Below, piece by piece: positions 41,534-52,680 of a stretch of DNA of 64,000 nt. The DNA comes from Urechis unicinctus. Its lineage: Eukaryota; Annelida; Polychaeta; Xenopneusta; Urechidae. The notes below the pieces were generated by a model. That model did not search any database and had not been told where the DNA came from. It worked only from the letters and a program-made list of their open reading frames with translations. The stretch's first letter is position 1; every line of letters begins with the position of its first letter. Made by a program: the position numbers and the translations under genes. The stretch is taken from contig CM067349.1 of the NCBI GenBank assembly GCA_034190875.2, forward strand, positions 2,258,624 through 2,322,623, given 5' to 3'.

Positions 41534-42187
41534 ATGAATGTGAACACACGTCAGAACCTGAAAGTCCGATGGAATGCTTCTAGCTCTGAGCCTTTTATTT
41601 GCACGAAAGGTGTTAAGCAAGGCGCAGTTCTTTCGCCATTATTATTTTGTGTATATATCGATGAATTACCAAGGCGCCTTCGTGAAGCTAATGTTGGATG
41701 TCACATGGGCCATCATTATATGGGTGCTTTGAGTTATGCTGATGATGTTTCACTCATTGCACCTTCAGCTACAGTGGCTAAGACAATGCTTAGAATATGC
41801 GAGGAATTTTTGAAGGAATACTATGTGAAATTTAATTCTGCAAAAAGCCAGTTGCTTGCATTCAATACTTGCGACAGTCCAGTACATTTAACACTAAATG
41901 ATGAACTAATTGTACAAGAGAAACAAGCTGTTCACTTGGGAAGTAAATTGGTTATTGTGCGAATTTGATTATTACTCAGCGTGCATGTAGGGATTTGATG
42001 GCGAAAACTAATATGATTATGTCTCGCTTTGGATACTGCAACTCTGTTATTAGAAACTCACTATTTGAAGTATACTGTAGTGGATTTTTTTGTGTCGGCG
42101 ATGTGGAGTTTAAGACCCAACCAGCTGGCCAAATTGTGTCGTGTTTGGAGGAGGTGTATTCGAACTATATGGAAATTAGAGTGATTA
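41534..42187 (+). pseudogene. RT C-terminal half (SYADD) of non-LTR element, frameshifted
   Basis: Carries KGVKQGAVLSPLLFCVYID and GALSYADDVSLIAPS with both catalytic aspartates, then a thumb region (CEEFLKEYYVKFNSAKSQ). The frame shifts near 41950 to the one at 41965 (TQRACRDLMAKTNMIMSRFG), and again near 42085 to a frame reading LRPNQLAKLCRVWRRC. Homology stops at about 42187 where the older repeat resumes, so the C terminus is missing. Confidence 0.85.
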
Positions 42188-43090
42188 AAAGGCTTCTTTA
42201 AGCCACTTGTTTGGAACGAATGTCCCATCATGGGAAAATCATCGGTGAATAAACATCCCTTTAGTGAATCCAGAGTCATCCATTTCCTTGATCTGTCGCG
42301 TCAGATGTCATGCACCAAAACAGAAGCCATTCGCGCTCGACTTGTTAAGTCGTAAATAAAACACACTCTGCCTGCTTAGAAGCGTCATTGCATGGTTCCA
42401 TCAAATTTTCACACTATCAACATCGAGGAGCATGTTCTAGTCCCATTCAGTGATCCCATTTTGTCTCCATGGAAATTCCTTTTTATGGGTATATTCTTTG
42501 TAGACTTTCCACTTTATGGTTGCACGTAGTTATCACTAGTGTATATGGCAAGCCTTCCTCCTGGAAATGACAGTATGCAGATCCATGATATTTTGACTGT
42601 GGGGGAACCACTTATGGTTATCACCAGCTGTATCATTAAAAGTGTCAGATTATAGTTCTATGCAGTTTTCCAACTGCTCTTTCAGCCTTGATCTAGTATT
42701 AGGCTGGTGACAGTGCCATAGTGACACAGCAAACGCTGTACCTCAATAACGATGGATTGGGTTTTAGCTTATTATTATAGCATGGTTTGCGAGTGTATAT
42801 GATGCTTGGGGGTTGGGTTTTATCTGTTGAATCAAACGCTTATTAATATTAAGTAAACATTTCTTTGATCTGTGAAGCATGGAAAAGTGTCCAGCCATTT
42901 TAATTTGCTTGGGATGTTGAACTACGCTAGGTATTCATAATCCAGCACCCCAAGTCAATTGAATGCATAGCGACTGATACAGCATCGATAAAAATGCATG
43001 AATGTAACATAAGTTCCATGTCAATGACCTCTTGTGATGCTTTCGAGATGTTTATGTTGAACACCACGGAATTGCCATTTAGCGGACTTA
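42188..43090. repeat. Diverged block B of the superfamily, interrupted by the retrotransposon
   Basis: 42200-42740 aligns with 10990-11590, 15300-15860 and 55440-56040 (for example GCAAGCTTTCC/GCAAGCCTTCC, TGTNTCATTAAAANTGT and TTTCAGCCTNATCNAG). 42740-43020 continues to align with 56230-56480 (CATAGCGACTGAT, TTCAATTTGCTTG). This copy carries the non-LTR insertion at its left end. Confidence 0.6.
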
Positions 43091-43734
43091 CATTAAAGAC
43101 GCGGGACTGACAAGTAACCGTTGAGGTCTTCTGCAAGGCGTAGTCACCATGTACAACATACTTTCTATCAGTTAGGGTCTGACAATGTGTTGCAAAATAA
43201 GTCAGCAATGTAACATTTGCAGCGGCTTTAGATTTGCTGCACGGGCCTTAGATCTAAGAAATATGACTTTTGTGAAAAGCTCAAAAGTGTGCCAAACTTT
43301 GTTCTTCACTAAACGATTCGTCAATGGTAGGCAAAACATATTTCGCACTTATATAATATTTGGACTGTTTACTTGTTCAGAGACGTTCAGATCACTGCAA
43401 CTGTAGTCTGCATGCTAAAAAGCAAATTCATATCCAAATAGGTACCGCAGTCTTCTTGTTTAATTGTGTTTCAAATAAATGATACTATGAATTAGCTTGT
43501 TAATGACGTTTGTTATTAAGAGACTTGTTTTATGATGCAAGACTGGATTTTGAAATAAAGGTCAACCTGGAGTCCAAGCTTGTACACCATCAAATATTGA
43601 ACAACACAGTCTGGCTATTGCGACTGGCATCAAAATGTCACGAAATGGCTACAATATACATTCACAGAAGTAACGAACCTAACTTTGCGAAAGCAATTAC
43701 CAAGTTAACAATATAACCCTAACTACGCTGGTAT
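43091..43734. other. Gene-poor stretch, partial match to 59735-59830
   Basis: Around 43410-43480 there is a short match (AAAAGCAAATTCA ... TTGTGTTTCA) with 59745-59805. No coding feature is supported; the open frames 43185-43406 and 43510-43716 have no recognisable motif. Confidence 0.4.
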
Positions 43735-44830
43735 ACAGGGAACGCTTCGTTTTCCTACATTGTACGATATGCCATATGCGTTCCGTAAATAAAGCATAAC
43801 TGAGCACTTTCATCAGCGCCAAATATAAGGCGATTTCTCTATATTCTCCTATTATATATCAATAGGTAGCATGCAATTGTGGAATTTTTGCAATAAAACC
43901 CAACCGGCTTTGATATAAGCCAGGCATAAACGTACCATTTAGAGAATTGTATTGTCTCACTTTCTCTTTGCAAACACTTCTTGTATAGCCATTTTGACAA
44001 CACAGCTGTGTTTAATGGAGCTCCATAGAATGTTATGTACCACGTCCGTGGGAGTTTGATCCAGTAAACAATGAGATAAATCTATTTATAAGTACCGTCA
44101 TGTCACCGCATTTAGTTCCCTTCTTGGTACATAATGGGACAGACAATGTTCACCCCACGCACTAATCTAGGAGTCGCAAAGCGGTATAAATTTATTGACA
44201 AAATTAACGGACCATGACTTGAGATATTAAGACAACGTCCGTAATTGATTCACATACAAGTATAAGTGTGGCACATACTGCATAGTAGAACAAGATTATA
44301 GCGAATTGTTAAACGTGACAAGGAAAAGCTTGCATCACTTTCGACGATTAATATCGTCGACTGAACGTATAGGAAACGAGTAACGACTTCCACTTGCGAG
44401 CATGACACATGCTGCCGCACAAGGGCGGTGCAAACAATATACATCAAGATAAGCTATCACTTGCAGCACTTAAAAGATAATAAAACATGTGTCAACGTAT
44501 ACAACACGGGGCAAAATTTTGTCAAGGCAATCCTGTCCTCTGTGAAGGCCGCGATCATTATTTTACGACTTTAAGTCACCACAGTCTAACGGCGCCCTAT
44601 TTTACTCCCAATGGATAGCCATTTATGCACAACACACAGCATAAGGTTAAAGGTTATATTTCACATTTTTTCTGCGTTCGGTTGCCATGAGCGTCAGTAC
44701 CTCATACGTGTTATATCGTCATTAAGACCAGGTAATTAAAGACAACCAATACTGCCGATCCTATCACCTATCTATTCTCAATAACCCAACAAGCCGTAGG
44801 AATATGCCTCTACTGACCTTACTCATACGT
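43735..44830. repeat. Blocks C and D of the superfamily, diverged
   Basis: 43735-44510 is collinear with 6960-7640, including ATNAAGCA...GCACTTTCATCAG, the GTNCGTGGGAGTTTGATNC segment and the TAAGTGTGGC segment. 44515-44830 is collinear with 7660-8000 (GTCAAGGCAAT, then CAAGCCGTAGGAATATGCC). The order B-C-D here is the same as that inferred from 6758-7860. Confidence 0.7.
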
Positions 44831-46061
44831 TTGGGTGACAAACATAGTTCTGTCTGCAACAGCTAGTCTAGTTAACCGTGTTAAAACCACATCAGTTGAG
44901 ACAAAATATAGGCTGCAAAACCATTTTAGCATTAGATATTTATTCTGGCCTACACAAATAAGAGATAGAACAATCATGCCTATCATATTGATTTGATGAT
45001 CCGTTAATCAGGATTACGCAATAACCATATCCAGGGGTTGATTTAGCAACCTCTCAAATTTAATGACCCATTCCGTCTCGGTCGTACCAGTTGCGTGTTA
45101 GGCAGGTCGTCTTAAAGGTACAAAACGGAAATGCAAACCCAGCGCTATTCTCCTAAATATATTTCATGTTTGCCATTACTTCGAATGTGGTACTGTGTCA
45201 GCTGTGCTATTCGTGCCTAGGTATTTCATTGACCCCGGAACAATCCTACGTTCACCACGGAGACCCAATCTATTTCATGCAGTGCTATAACATGCCATAG
45301 TTTGCTCCGCTTTTGCTTCATTTTGTGCCATGAACTATTTAGGCTGATTACGAGTCGATGCAGCACACACTATTGCAAACAAAAACAAACGATGGTTCCT
45401 ATAGATTCGTCATGCATACGGTAGCTTTATATGGAAGCATGAGATGCACATAATGTGACAATAGTCAACAAAGCACCTGGACCAGCTGCTCTGAAAGAAG
45501 GCCATGATACCGTAACTAACTGTGTTATGCATGATTTTATACCTCTAATTAGGTTGAGGTTATTGTATGTCTTAGCGGACATTACATAGACTCCTTTTAC
45601 ATTACTATGTTTCACGGGCCGCATTAGCCGAAACGATAATGAACCTTGCATTGCAACTATCCTCGCAATTCGTGACTCCCATTTCGAGGCTTTTAGCTGT
45701 ATGCGACTAGGAGTGTCCATAAATGTTATACCATTTTCTACATTGGATACATAATGTCCCATTTTTAAAAAAACATATTTGGAGGACTGGGAAACATATC
45801 AAGCTAAATAAAATCACGACTTCGTGGGGAAAAAATGGAATACTGCTTGTACCGGATATAATTTGGTGGCCAGATTGTGACAGCGGATGGTACATTAAGA
45901 GGCAATTCCATCAGAAACGTAGACAATTGGAAGAGTAGTCGGGATTTGTAGATTAAGAGTGAAGGCATACCGTGTACTCTTCCAGTTGCTCGACTTTCAT
46001 ATGTACGCATCATAGCACAATAGTGATGTTCTGGTCATGTTGCAAGGAGTATCTACCAAGA
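44831..46061. other. No recognisable feature
   Basis: No repeat partner found. The open frames around 45427-46013 (up to 111 codons) overlap on both strands and carry no motif that I recognise. Confidence 0.4.
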
Positions 46062-46396
46062 ATTATAATGTCGTATTTCTGAGGCATCGCATATAATGAA
46101 TATATCGATGCTTATAAGAACAGATGAATACGAATCATTTCAACTAAATCATAGCTAAAATGATATCTAGAGGAGCAGCAAAATAGTATTTGGGTTTTTT
46201 ACTAGGGTCATGTTTGCGTCCTTAATACCACACATCAGCTTTTGTGCGAAAACATAATGTCGTATTTCTGAGGTATCCCTTATAACACACTTTATCGATC
46301 TTATAAGAAAATGAAATGAAACGAATCATTTCAACCGATTATAGCCCAAAATTCTAGGAGCAGCAAAATAGTATTTGGGTTTTTTACTAGGGCATG
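46062..46396. repeat. Direct repeat, two ~140-bp copies
   Basis: 46068-46205 and 46257-46392 share ATGTCGTATTTCTGAGG, CGAATCATTTCAAC and the block GGAGCAGCAAAATAGTATTT followed by GGGTTTTTTACTAGGG. They lie in the same orientation about 189 bp apart, with several small indels. The first copy also resembles 9890-9945 (CATCGCATNNAATGAATATATCG). Confidence 0.85.
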
Positions 46397-47324
46397 AAGT
46401 CTCAACGTGATTCATCTGTGATTATCCCAAAATTCTAAATAATCAAAATAAATATAAATATATGTCAAACTTGCTGCACTTTAGCACGACACCAATTAGT
46501 GTTTCGGCTGTGGAGTAATATCAGAATTTAAAATAATGTCGAACATGTTCACAGGTAATCGTGTTAGATAGTTTCTGGATAAATGACACTGGTGAAAGGT
46601 AAGTATCTGATAACGAGCAGTTGGCTAGACGCTGTTTCCACCTAAATGTGACAAATTAAACAGCAAGATGTCAATGCCACATTTTTTTCGATCAGGAATG
46701 TATGCTACAGGCACCAATTTTGTTCAGCCATCTTAGCCATGTTTATATAACTGCTTGACCTGGCATTCAATTGTCAGATGCAAACTTGTCGTTTTTGAAT
46801 TTATCATCAATAACCAACAAACGGTAGTTGAATGATGTATATCTCGGAGGAATATTGACCAAACTTGATATTTGCTGCTTTTAAAAATTCATTGGGACAA
46901 CCAGCTCATGGTGATTCACTACTGATGTTTCCGCATTGATATAACGCACTCATTGAATAGAATAATATATTTATCAAACAGGTTAATCTCGTCCATGTTC
47001 TGGATTAATATGCGTGAGTTAACAAAGCTTTGGCAAGACTGCATCCCTTCAAAATACAGTCATGCTACACAAAATCACTCTTGTGACACATCCATTTGTT
47101 CCGTTTGCAAATCGAGAAAAGTACACTTGACGATTAATATTGCATTGTGCTCCAGACCGTATTCACAATAATTGCAATATATATCGTGGTCAATTTTGCC
47201 GACTCACTCACTCCTTAGATGTATTTCTGTACAACGAAACCAAATGAAGAAAAAAAAGTCGCAGTTCCTTATTAGCCTTTTAATTTGGAGACTTCGTATG
47301 CAGCCAATTGAATATATATACTTG
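46397..47324. other. No recognisable feature
   Basis: AT-rich sequence without a repeat partner or supported gene. Confidence 0.4.
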
Positions 47325-47520
<196 letters not shown>

Positions 47521-48003
47521 TTATGTGACAGTGTGGTGAACTTGTGACGGAAATTAAACGTTTGCATCTACGTAATGGGATATGTCTTTCATCCCTGTCT
47601 GTATGACGGGGAATCTTAATTTGAAATGATAATCAGCGATATAATTACCGTGCAGTTAAGGAGCAATGGATGATTTGATTAACGACGATTCATTTATACC
47701 ATATCGAAAGAAGTACTATCCAACGTAATTCAAACAAGGAGAAGCAAAGGCTCTAAACGTCCTGCGCTTTCGAGTGCCGGGCCCGTCGCATGTATAGATA
47801 TATCTACACAGAGATACACACACTGTGAAACTGGCAGTCGTACAGAAACTCGTGGGATGGAACGCGCAATATGTGTCGAGAGTCTGAATATGAACTTGAC
47901 TGGGGTCGGGTGTCTTATCATTGAAAAAAGCGCGAACATAGTTCTGAAGCAATCCACATCCCTACAAATGCTCGTCACTCGATACTAGACCCCAAAACAC
48001 GTG
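47521..48003. other. Left flank of the LTR-retrotransposon fragment
   Basis: Base composition becomes less AT-rich from about 47700. No LTR, primer-binding site or recognisable protein was seen; the minus-strand frames at 47716-47978 overlap in two frames and have no motif. Confidence 0.35.
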
Positions 48004-48064
48004 CAGAATTTTTCTTCCACCCTCCAACAGTACGACCACGTGTTCAACCCCAACATCACCGGCT

Positions 48065-48400
48065 ATAGAAGCTGTGTCCATTGCGGCAGCCATCAAGCAC
48101 TTCGCACCTCTCATCATTCAATCGACCCACCTTACCTGTATCATCACTGACAGCAAGCCGTGTGTGCAGGCTTTCGAAAAGCTCTGTCGAGACGAGTTTT
48201 CTTCTAGTGTTCGGGTCACCACTTTCTTCTTAGCTGCTAGCAGGTAGCAAGTCTCTATCCGTCGGCTTCTTGCTGTGGTACCGCGAAGACCCCTGTCAGG
48301 CAACTTCGCTACCAGTCGCAGTCGTGCCCTGCTACAATCTGTGACGACCCCAATTGCTTTTTCAGGTGTGCCGATTACCTCGTACCTGGAGCGCATCGGC
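48065..48400 (+). pseudogene. RNase H-like region of LTR element, broken
   Basis: Open from 48065 to a TAG at 48245. It reads [16 protein letters not shown], then a [16 protein letters not shown] segment whose DSKPC aspartate is the kind of acidic residue found in the RNase H core, then [13 protein letters not shown]. Similarity continues past the stop (SIRRL) and changes frame near 48325 (a CDDPNC segment), so it cannot be translated as it stands. It begins mid-domain because of the deletion just upstream. Confidence 0.72.
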
Positions 48401-48589
48401 TTCAGCTCTTAGTGGTACCGTCCTGAAAGACGTACCCCTGTCAAGTATGAGGCCCAACGCTCGCCTAAAAAACCTTTTTTGTAGTCGTGCCGCCTAGCTC
48501 TATATACAATCCCCCGGGGTCTGACTGTGCGGACCTTAGACGTACCCATGCCCATTTACAACAAGGAACAAGACCGTCCAAGAAAATCA

Positions 48590-49469
48590 CCAACGCCAGT
48601 CAAACGATGCCTCCAAGTTGCCGTATCACGTCAGATGGGTTGGTGACCATTTATTGCTACACCTGAAACTATCGTCGTTCCACGCTCCGCCGTTGATGGC
48701 CTCCTTATGGCTCTACATTTGATGTTCGACCATCCTTCAAAATCCCAGTTGAAGACCATGTTTTCTCGTTACTTTTACGCGCTCGACCTTGACAAGGCCC
48801 TTAATTGTACCCTCTCGACGTCTTGTCACACATGTATTTCCCTCGCCAAGTTCCCAAATGAGCTTGTGACCCAGTTAACTGGGGATCTACCCAGTGCCAT
48901 TGGCATGTCGTTCGCAGCTGATGACCTCCGCCGCTACCGACAGCTTGTACTTGTCGCGAGGGAAACCGTCACGTCATACACAACATCTTCCCTCATCGAG
49001 AGTGAGCGTGCCGAGTGCCCCCGTGATAGACTCATCAAGTTATGTCTCTATCTTCGCACTATTAGCGGCCCAGTTGCGGTCATCCGCGTCGATTGCGCCC
49101 CTGGATTCAAATTCCTTGTGAACGACCCTGTGCTTAGAAGATACGGACTCTTCATCGAACTGGGTCGTGCGAAGAACATCAATAAAAACCCCGTCGCGGA
49201 AAAAGGCCATTGCTGAACTTGGTAACGAATTACTGCACGCCGACCCTGACAAGCCATGCATCACACCCATCTCTCTAGCAAATGCGACTGCATCCCTCAA
49301 CACCAGGATCCGTGGCCGTGGGCTATCAGGTCGTGCAATGTGGACACAACGCGTCCAGGTAAACTCCCCATGTACCTCATCCAAGAACAGCACCAGAGCA
49401 GATTACGTAACCCTCCGTACAGCAAACGTTCGAAGTGTCCCGGTGTACAACCCCCGTGGTTCATCATAA
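48590..49469 (+). pseudogene. Retroviral-type integrase of LTR element, frameshifted
   Basis: The integrase zinc-binding and catalytic domains are readable. Counting from the Met at 48707, the HHCC finger is H4, H9, C40, C43. The catalytic triad is probably D72 or D73 (SFAADDL), D129 (IRVDCAPGF) and E165 (NPVAEK), which gives the canonical 35-residue gap between the last two. The protein-like frame extends upstream of that Met (VVPRSAVDGLL), so the Met is internal. The frame closes at 49214-49216, but the protein continues in another frame (ELGNELL to LNTRIRGRGLSGRAMW), so a single indel lies at about 49195-49205. In a live element this enzyme inserts the cDNA copy into the host chromosome. 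Confidence 0.83.
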
Positions 49470-50959
49470 CGCTTAATCGTTCAAGATCTGTCGTATGCAC
49501 TCTTTCATTTTTTCTCATCCATGTAGCTCACAGACAGACATGTTGTTTTGTTCTTGTTCATAGAAATATAGGCTAATAACTAAATGATAAACGTACTACC
49601 GCTATGTTATCTCTATTATTGCTGATTATATCATCTGTTATAGCATATATTGTTTTAGGGAACATGGATGGCCATAATTTGTTTTAAATGGGGTTTGATT
49701 TGACATGCAGTTTATCAAAAAGCAAGTATGATGTAAAATATTATTTCATCAAGCTATGATAACTAAAATTAATTGCATCATTAACTAAACTGGGAATGTG
49801 TAATATTGTCTATAAACTATATATCTGATTAAAAAGGTCACTTGTATGACAATTATGCATATTTATTGACATTTCAAGCATAATTAAGAGTTTGTGGCTC
49901 ATCCATTTGGAACTAGCACTGCTCATTACAGTTATGCATAGTTAATGACATTTCAAGCATAATTAAGAGGTGGTACAAGGCCCATTGGAACTTGCGCTGC
50001 TCATTGATTTTTTTTTCAAGTAGGGAACGTCCCATTGGCAACTGTGACTTAAGAACTTCTTTCTTCCCTGAAACAATCAACATGTACACATATTAAGCCA
50101 ATTACTTGGCACCACTAATCCAGAGATAACAGTTCTATTGAGAAACCAAAACTGGAGGCAAGAGATGTGTGGTTCAGATTGATGGGTCATCCCACAGAAT
50201 GTTAGGTAGTGTTCCTTGCTTGTACAGCTATAACCTACCATTTGTCTGATTGAATGATGTAGAATAACTCCAGGTGTCAAAGTGAGGTTGGGTGTGAGGG
50301 TAGTGTCAAATGAATAGTGTCACATGCATTCTGTATAAGATGGTGACCTGAAATGTTTTACAGACTAAATTGCTGTTGATCACAAGATTGCAGCACCTCA
50401 GCAGGTTTAAGATTGACCAGGATTTCTTCAGAAAGATGTACAGAACAATAATAGAGATTATTTTAGAGCTACACAGATTGTACATTTAGTCAGTGACGCT
50501 AAATTTTTTGTAATAATCTTTCTGCAATACTGAGAATAGAAGATATAACTTACTGATAAAGCATCAGATAAAGTTACTTAATCATGAAACTTTATCACAT
50601 GGCAGTGCATGGCTAATCTTAAAGCTTAAATAACAATTCAGCCTACACAACAATTGTGCAACAATTTTATATAATATATGACAACTACCATGAAAGAGAT
50701 ACTGGGAATGATCTTTCAGTCAAATTTATCCTGATTAATACAATATATTCTGGTTTCATATTTCGCTATTAGTTTCTATTTATAGCAGACTTTGTAATGA
50801 CTTTCATAAAATAGCACAGGCCTTTATAGACCATGCAGTGGGTAGTGCCTTTTATATGAAGGTCACTTAACTAGAATTCATTTATAATGCAAAAAAATCT
50901 TTCTTTGGTTTATACCTTGTCACTAGTTAACAGACCACAGAGGAATGAAAAATACTCAC
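49470..50959. other. AT-rich intergenic or 3'-flanking DNA of a minus-strand gene
   Basis: No superfamily match was found. If the minus-strand exon at 50960-51124 is real, this holds its downstream intron and end. A compatible but weak terminal exon lies at 50277-50347 (a TTTCAG acceptor in the right phase, then a short frame to TGA), and an AATAAA on the minus strand lies near 49861-49866. No other coding feature is supported. Confidence 0.4.
49848..50006. repeat. Direct tandem repeat, two ~80-bp copies
   Basis: 49848-49928 and 49929-50006 share TTATGCATA, then GACATTTCAAGCATAATTAA and GAG, then a diverged spacer, then GGAACTNGCNCTGCTCATT. They are adjacent and in the same orientation. Confidence 0.88.
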
Positions 50960-51124
50960 TTGTATCTTTGATGCATGCTCTGCTCGAGACATCCTGATCT
51001 GACTCCGAGTCACTAGAAATCAAGTTGTTTTTGTTGGCATCTTTAAGTCTGGGGTCTTCAGGGCTTGTTGTTCTAGGCAGACTTGTGACATAACTGGTAC
51101 TTGCTTGGGCTGCTGGTTCAGTAT
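50960..51124 (-). CDS. Internal exon of an unidentified host gene
   Basis: Read on the minus strand, a TTTGTTTATTAG acceptor precedes 165 bp that are open in one frame and end at a strong GTGAGTA donor. The exon starts and ends in phase 1, so it can be skipped without frame change. The peptide (54 full codons) is hydrophilic and rich in Ser, Thr, Asp and Glu, with segments such as STSYVTSLPRTTSPEDPRL and LISSDSESDQDVSS. This looks like a disordered acidic linker of a nuclear or signalling protein; SDSES would suit casein kinase 2. No domain is recognisable and no function is proposed. The exon lies in a block free of the surrounding repeats. Partner exons are uncertain: a possible first exon is at 52819-52842. 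Confidence 0.55.
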
Positions 51125-51276
51125 CTAATAAACAAAATCACATACATTTTACAATATGCATTGCAAAATTAATATAATGGACACATTACAGGCTATGCAT
51201 TAGTGCAGATGTGAACAATGAGGAACAATGTTCGTATCACTACAGATTTCTGCCTTTGCTTCACATTTGTTCATGA

Positions 51277-51783
51277 TTATGTGACCTGCATATTGTGTGA
51301 GTTTTCAGAACCATTGAATTGATCATTTGATAAAAATCGGACCATGTTCCGAAAATGCTGGTATGGTTGTGGTACAAAATTGAAAAATACTCTCGATACA
51401 AGCAAACAAACGACTGTGTCAAGGCAATCCATTAGTGCCAAGTACACACCCACTTTAGTTATGGTCAATTCAGGCAGTGGTCTCAGATAGGTTCCCAAGC
51501 TCACATCTGACATAGATATCTATATTAATGAAACATATATGGGTACATTAGTGGACATATACATATCTGGTTGGTTCAGAATTGAACTGCTTCCATATTT
51601 ACAGTACATGGGCCCAAACAGAGCTGTATATATATGATAATGCATTTCCATTTGCATCTTTATTAGGGAATGGAATTTGAATGGAAGCTTGGAGAGCAAG
51701 GCAGTTAGAAGATAAAGAGACCCAGTATACAGATGCTGGTTATTTATTTCACAATATAACACTTCATCAAATGTTTCCACAGG
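51277..51783 (-). other. Minus-strand reading frame open over ~165 codons save one TAG
   Basis: From 51783 down to 51277 a single minus-strand frame holds only one stop (TAG at 51520-51522), in DNA where stops should occur roughly every 15 codons. A CTTTGCAG acceptor-like sequence ends at about 51787. The product contains segments such as ETFDEVLYCEINNQHLYTG and KVGVYLALMDCLDTVVCLL, with no domain that I recognise. It may be an exon with retained intron, a decayed exon, or chance. It is in the same orientation as the exon at 50960-51124. Confidence 0.3.
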
Positions 51784-52680
51784 ATACCTGCAAAGGTCAG
51801 ATCACATAATTCAATGCCAGGTAACTTATGTGAGGCCACATCAGCTGTTCAGCTGAAAACATTCAATATTAGCTACTGTCAAATTACATAATAATCATAG
51901 TCATGGCTTTTATTGCACAGATGCTCATTTATAATACAATTTAATAGTTATGCAGTTCAGAGGCTGTTCATTTAATGGCTGGTGTTATTTGTATTAGGTG
52001 ACCCTGTGGTGATATCTGACACTTTCAAGTCTGTATTTGCACCATCAACTTATTCCCTCTTTTGATAGACCATCACATTGGCTGTTACCTGAATAGGCAA
52101 CAACCCATGATGCATGTGAGGTTGTGACTTCAAATTGTAATTGATATTTGGGTCATGACATCAGATAACTCTTTACAATTTAGATCCAACATAAGAAATA
52201 AGACTATCCCAAGTACTGTTATAATTGCAATCTGAGGACCCTTTGACCTTTGAGGTCCATCATATTAAGATAATTGGCAATAGCTAAGATTATGAAAGTC
52301 CAACTGACAGTGGATAAGCAGCCACGGATGTGTTGATAAGTTGATAAAACCTACCATGCAAATCATGCAGGCCAGTTAAAACCATCAATGGTGCTGCAAC
52401 ATTAGTCTCATCAATCACAACTTGCCAAACAGCGCAGTACCGTACACATTATAGTTATATCTGACCATATAACAACATACCTATCTTCATGACTGAAGGG
52501 CATCCATTAATTGTTAAAATTGTTAAGTTGATGTTTCATAGTCAAGTTCTCTTTACATTTACATATCACCGGACAGTCATAACTATAATAGCCAAACAAG
52601 TCTGTCAAACAACAATTTGTTTTTCAACTTAGCAGAACCATCCAACAGTATTGAAACGAAAGCTGCTAACGCGAAATTGT
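51784..52680. other. Unassigned, possible intron
   Basis: AT-rich, no repeat partner seen, no coding feature. It would be intronic if the first-exon call below is right. Confidence 0.35.

Larger units (their letters stand above)
40122..42187 (+). mobile_element. Non-LTR retrotransposon fragment (endonuclease C-terminus plus RT), degenerate
   Basis: A plus-strand element truncated at both ends. It begins inside an AP-type endonuclease (ARSSLDHLMVSENL, then the DGDNMSDHSPV block carrying the SDH motif), continues through a linker containing RAGWTDEVRSLKNKSIFW, and enters an RT domain: LIPIPKNRNKSLNNSDNYRS, LDASKAFDRV (first catalytic Asp), KGVKQGAVLSPLLFCVYID and SYADD (the active-site pair). 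There is no RNase H, so it is a different lineage from the element at 25-27 kb; I could not fix the clade. It is disabled by stops near 40730 and 41528 and by several frame changes (about 40700, the A6 run at 40765-40770, near 41950 and near 42085). The 3' junction near 42187 falls inside an older repeat: the flanking CTTCTTTAAGCC matches CTTCTTTACGCC at 6799. Confidence 0.88.
48004..49469 (+). mobile_element. LTR-retrotransposon pol fragment (Ty3-like), internally deleted
   Basis: A plus-strand, GC-richer remnant. It contains a short pre-RT peptide (48022-48063, [15 protein letters not shown]), then jumps directly into the end of an RNase H-like region at about 48065, with no RT between, so roughly the whole polymerase was deleted. 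The joint is out of frame (frame 1 to frame 2). RNase H and a spacer run to about 48400 with a stop at 48245-48247 and a frame change; the integrase follows from about 48590. No LTRs, polypurine tract or primer-binding site are visible, so the element is also truncated at its ends. The Ty3 assignment rests on the integrase style and is tentative; BEL is the alternative. Confidence 0.8.

Noticed and set aside
47716-47978. Two overlapping minus-strand frames upstream of the LTR fragment
   Set aside because: Mutually exclusive frames, no motif, in flanking DNA of a decayed element.
49040-49518. Minus-strand frames opposite the integrase
   Set aside because: Shadows of the plus-strand integrase coding region.
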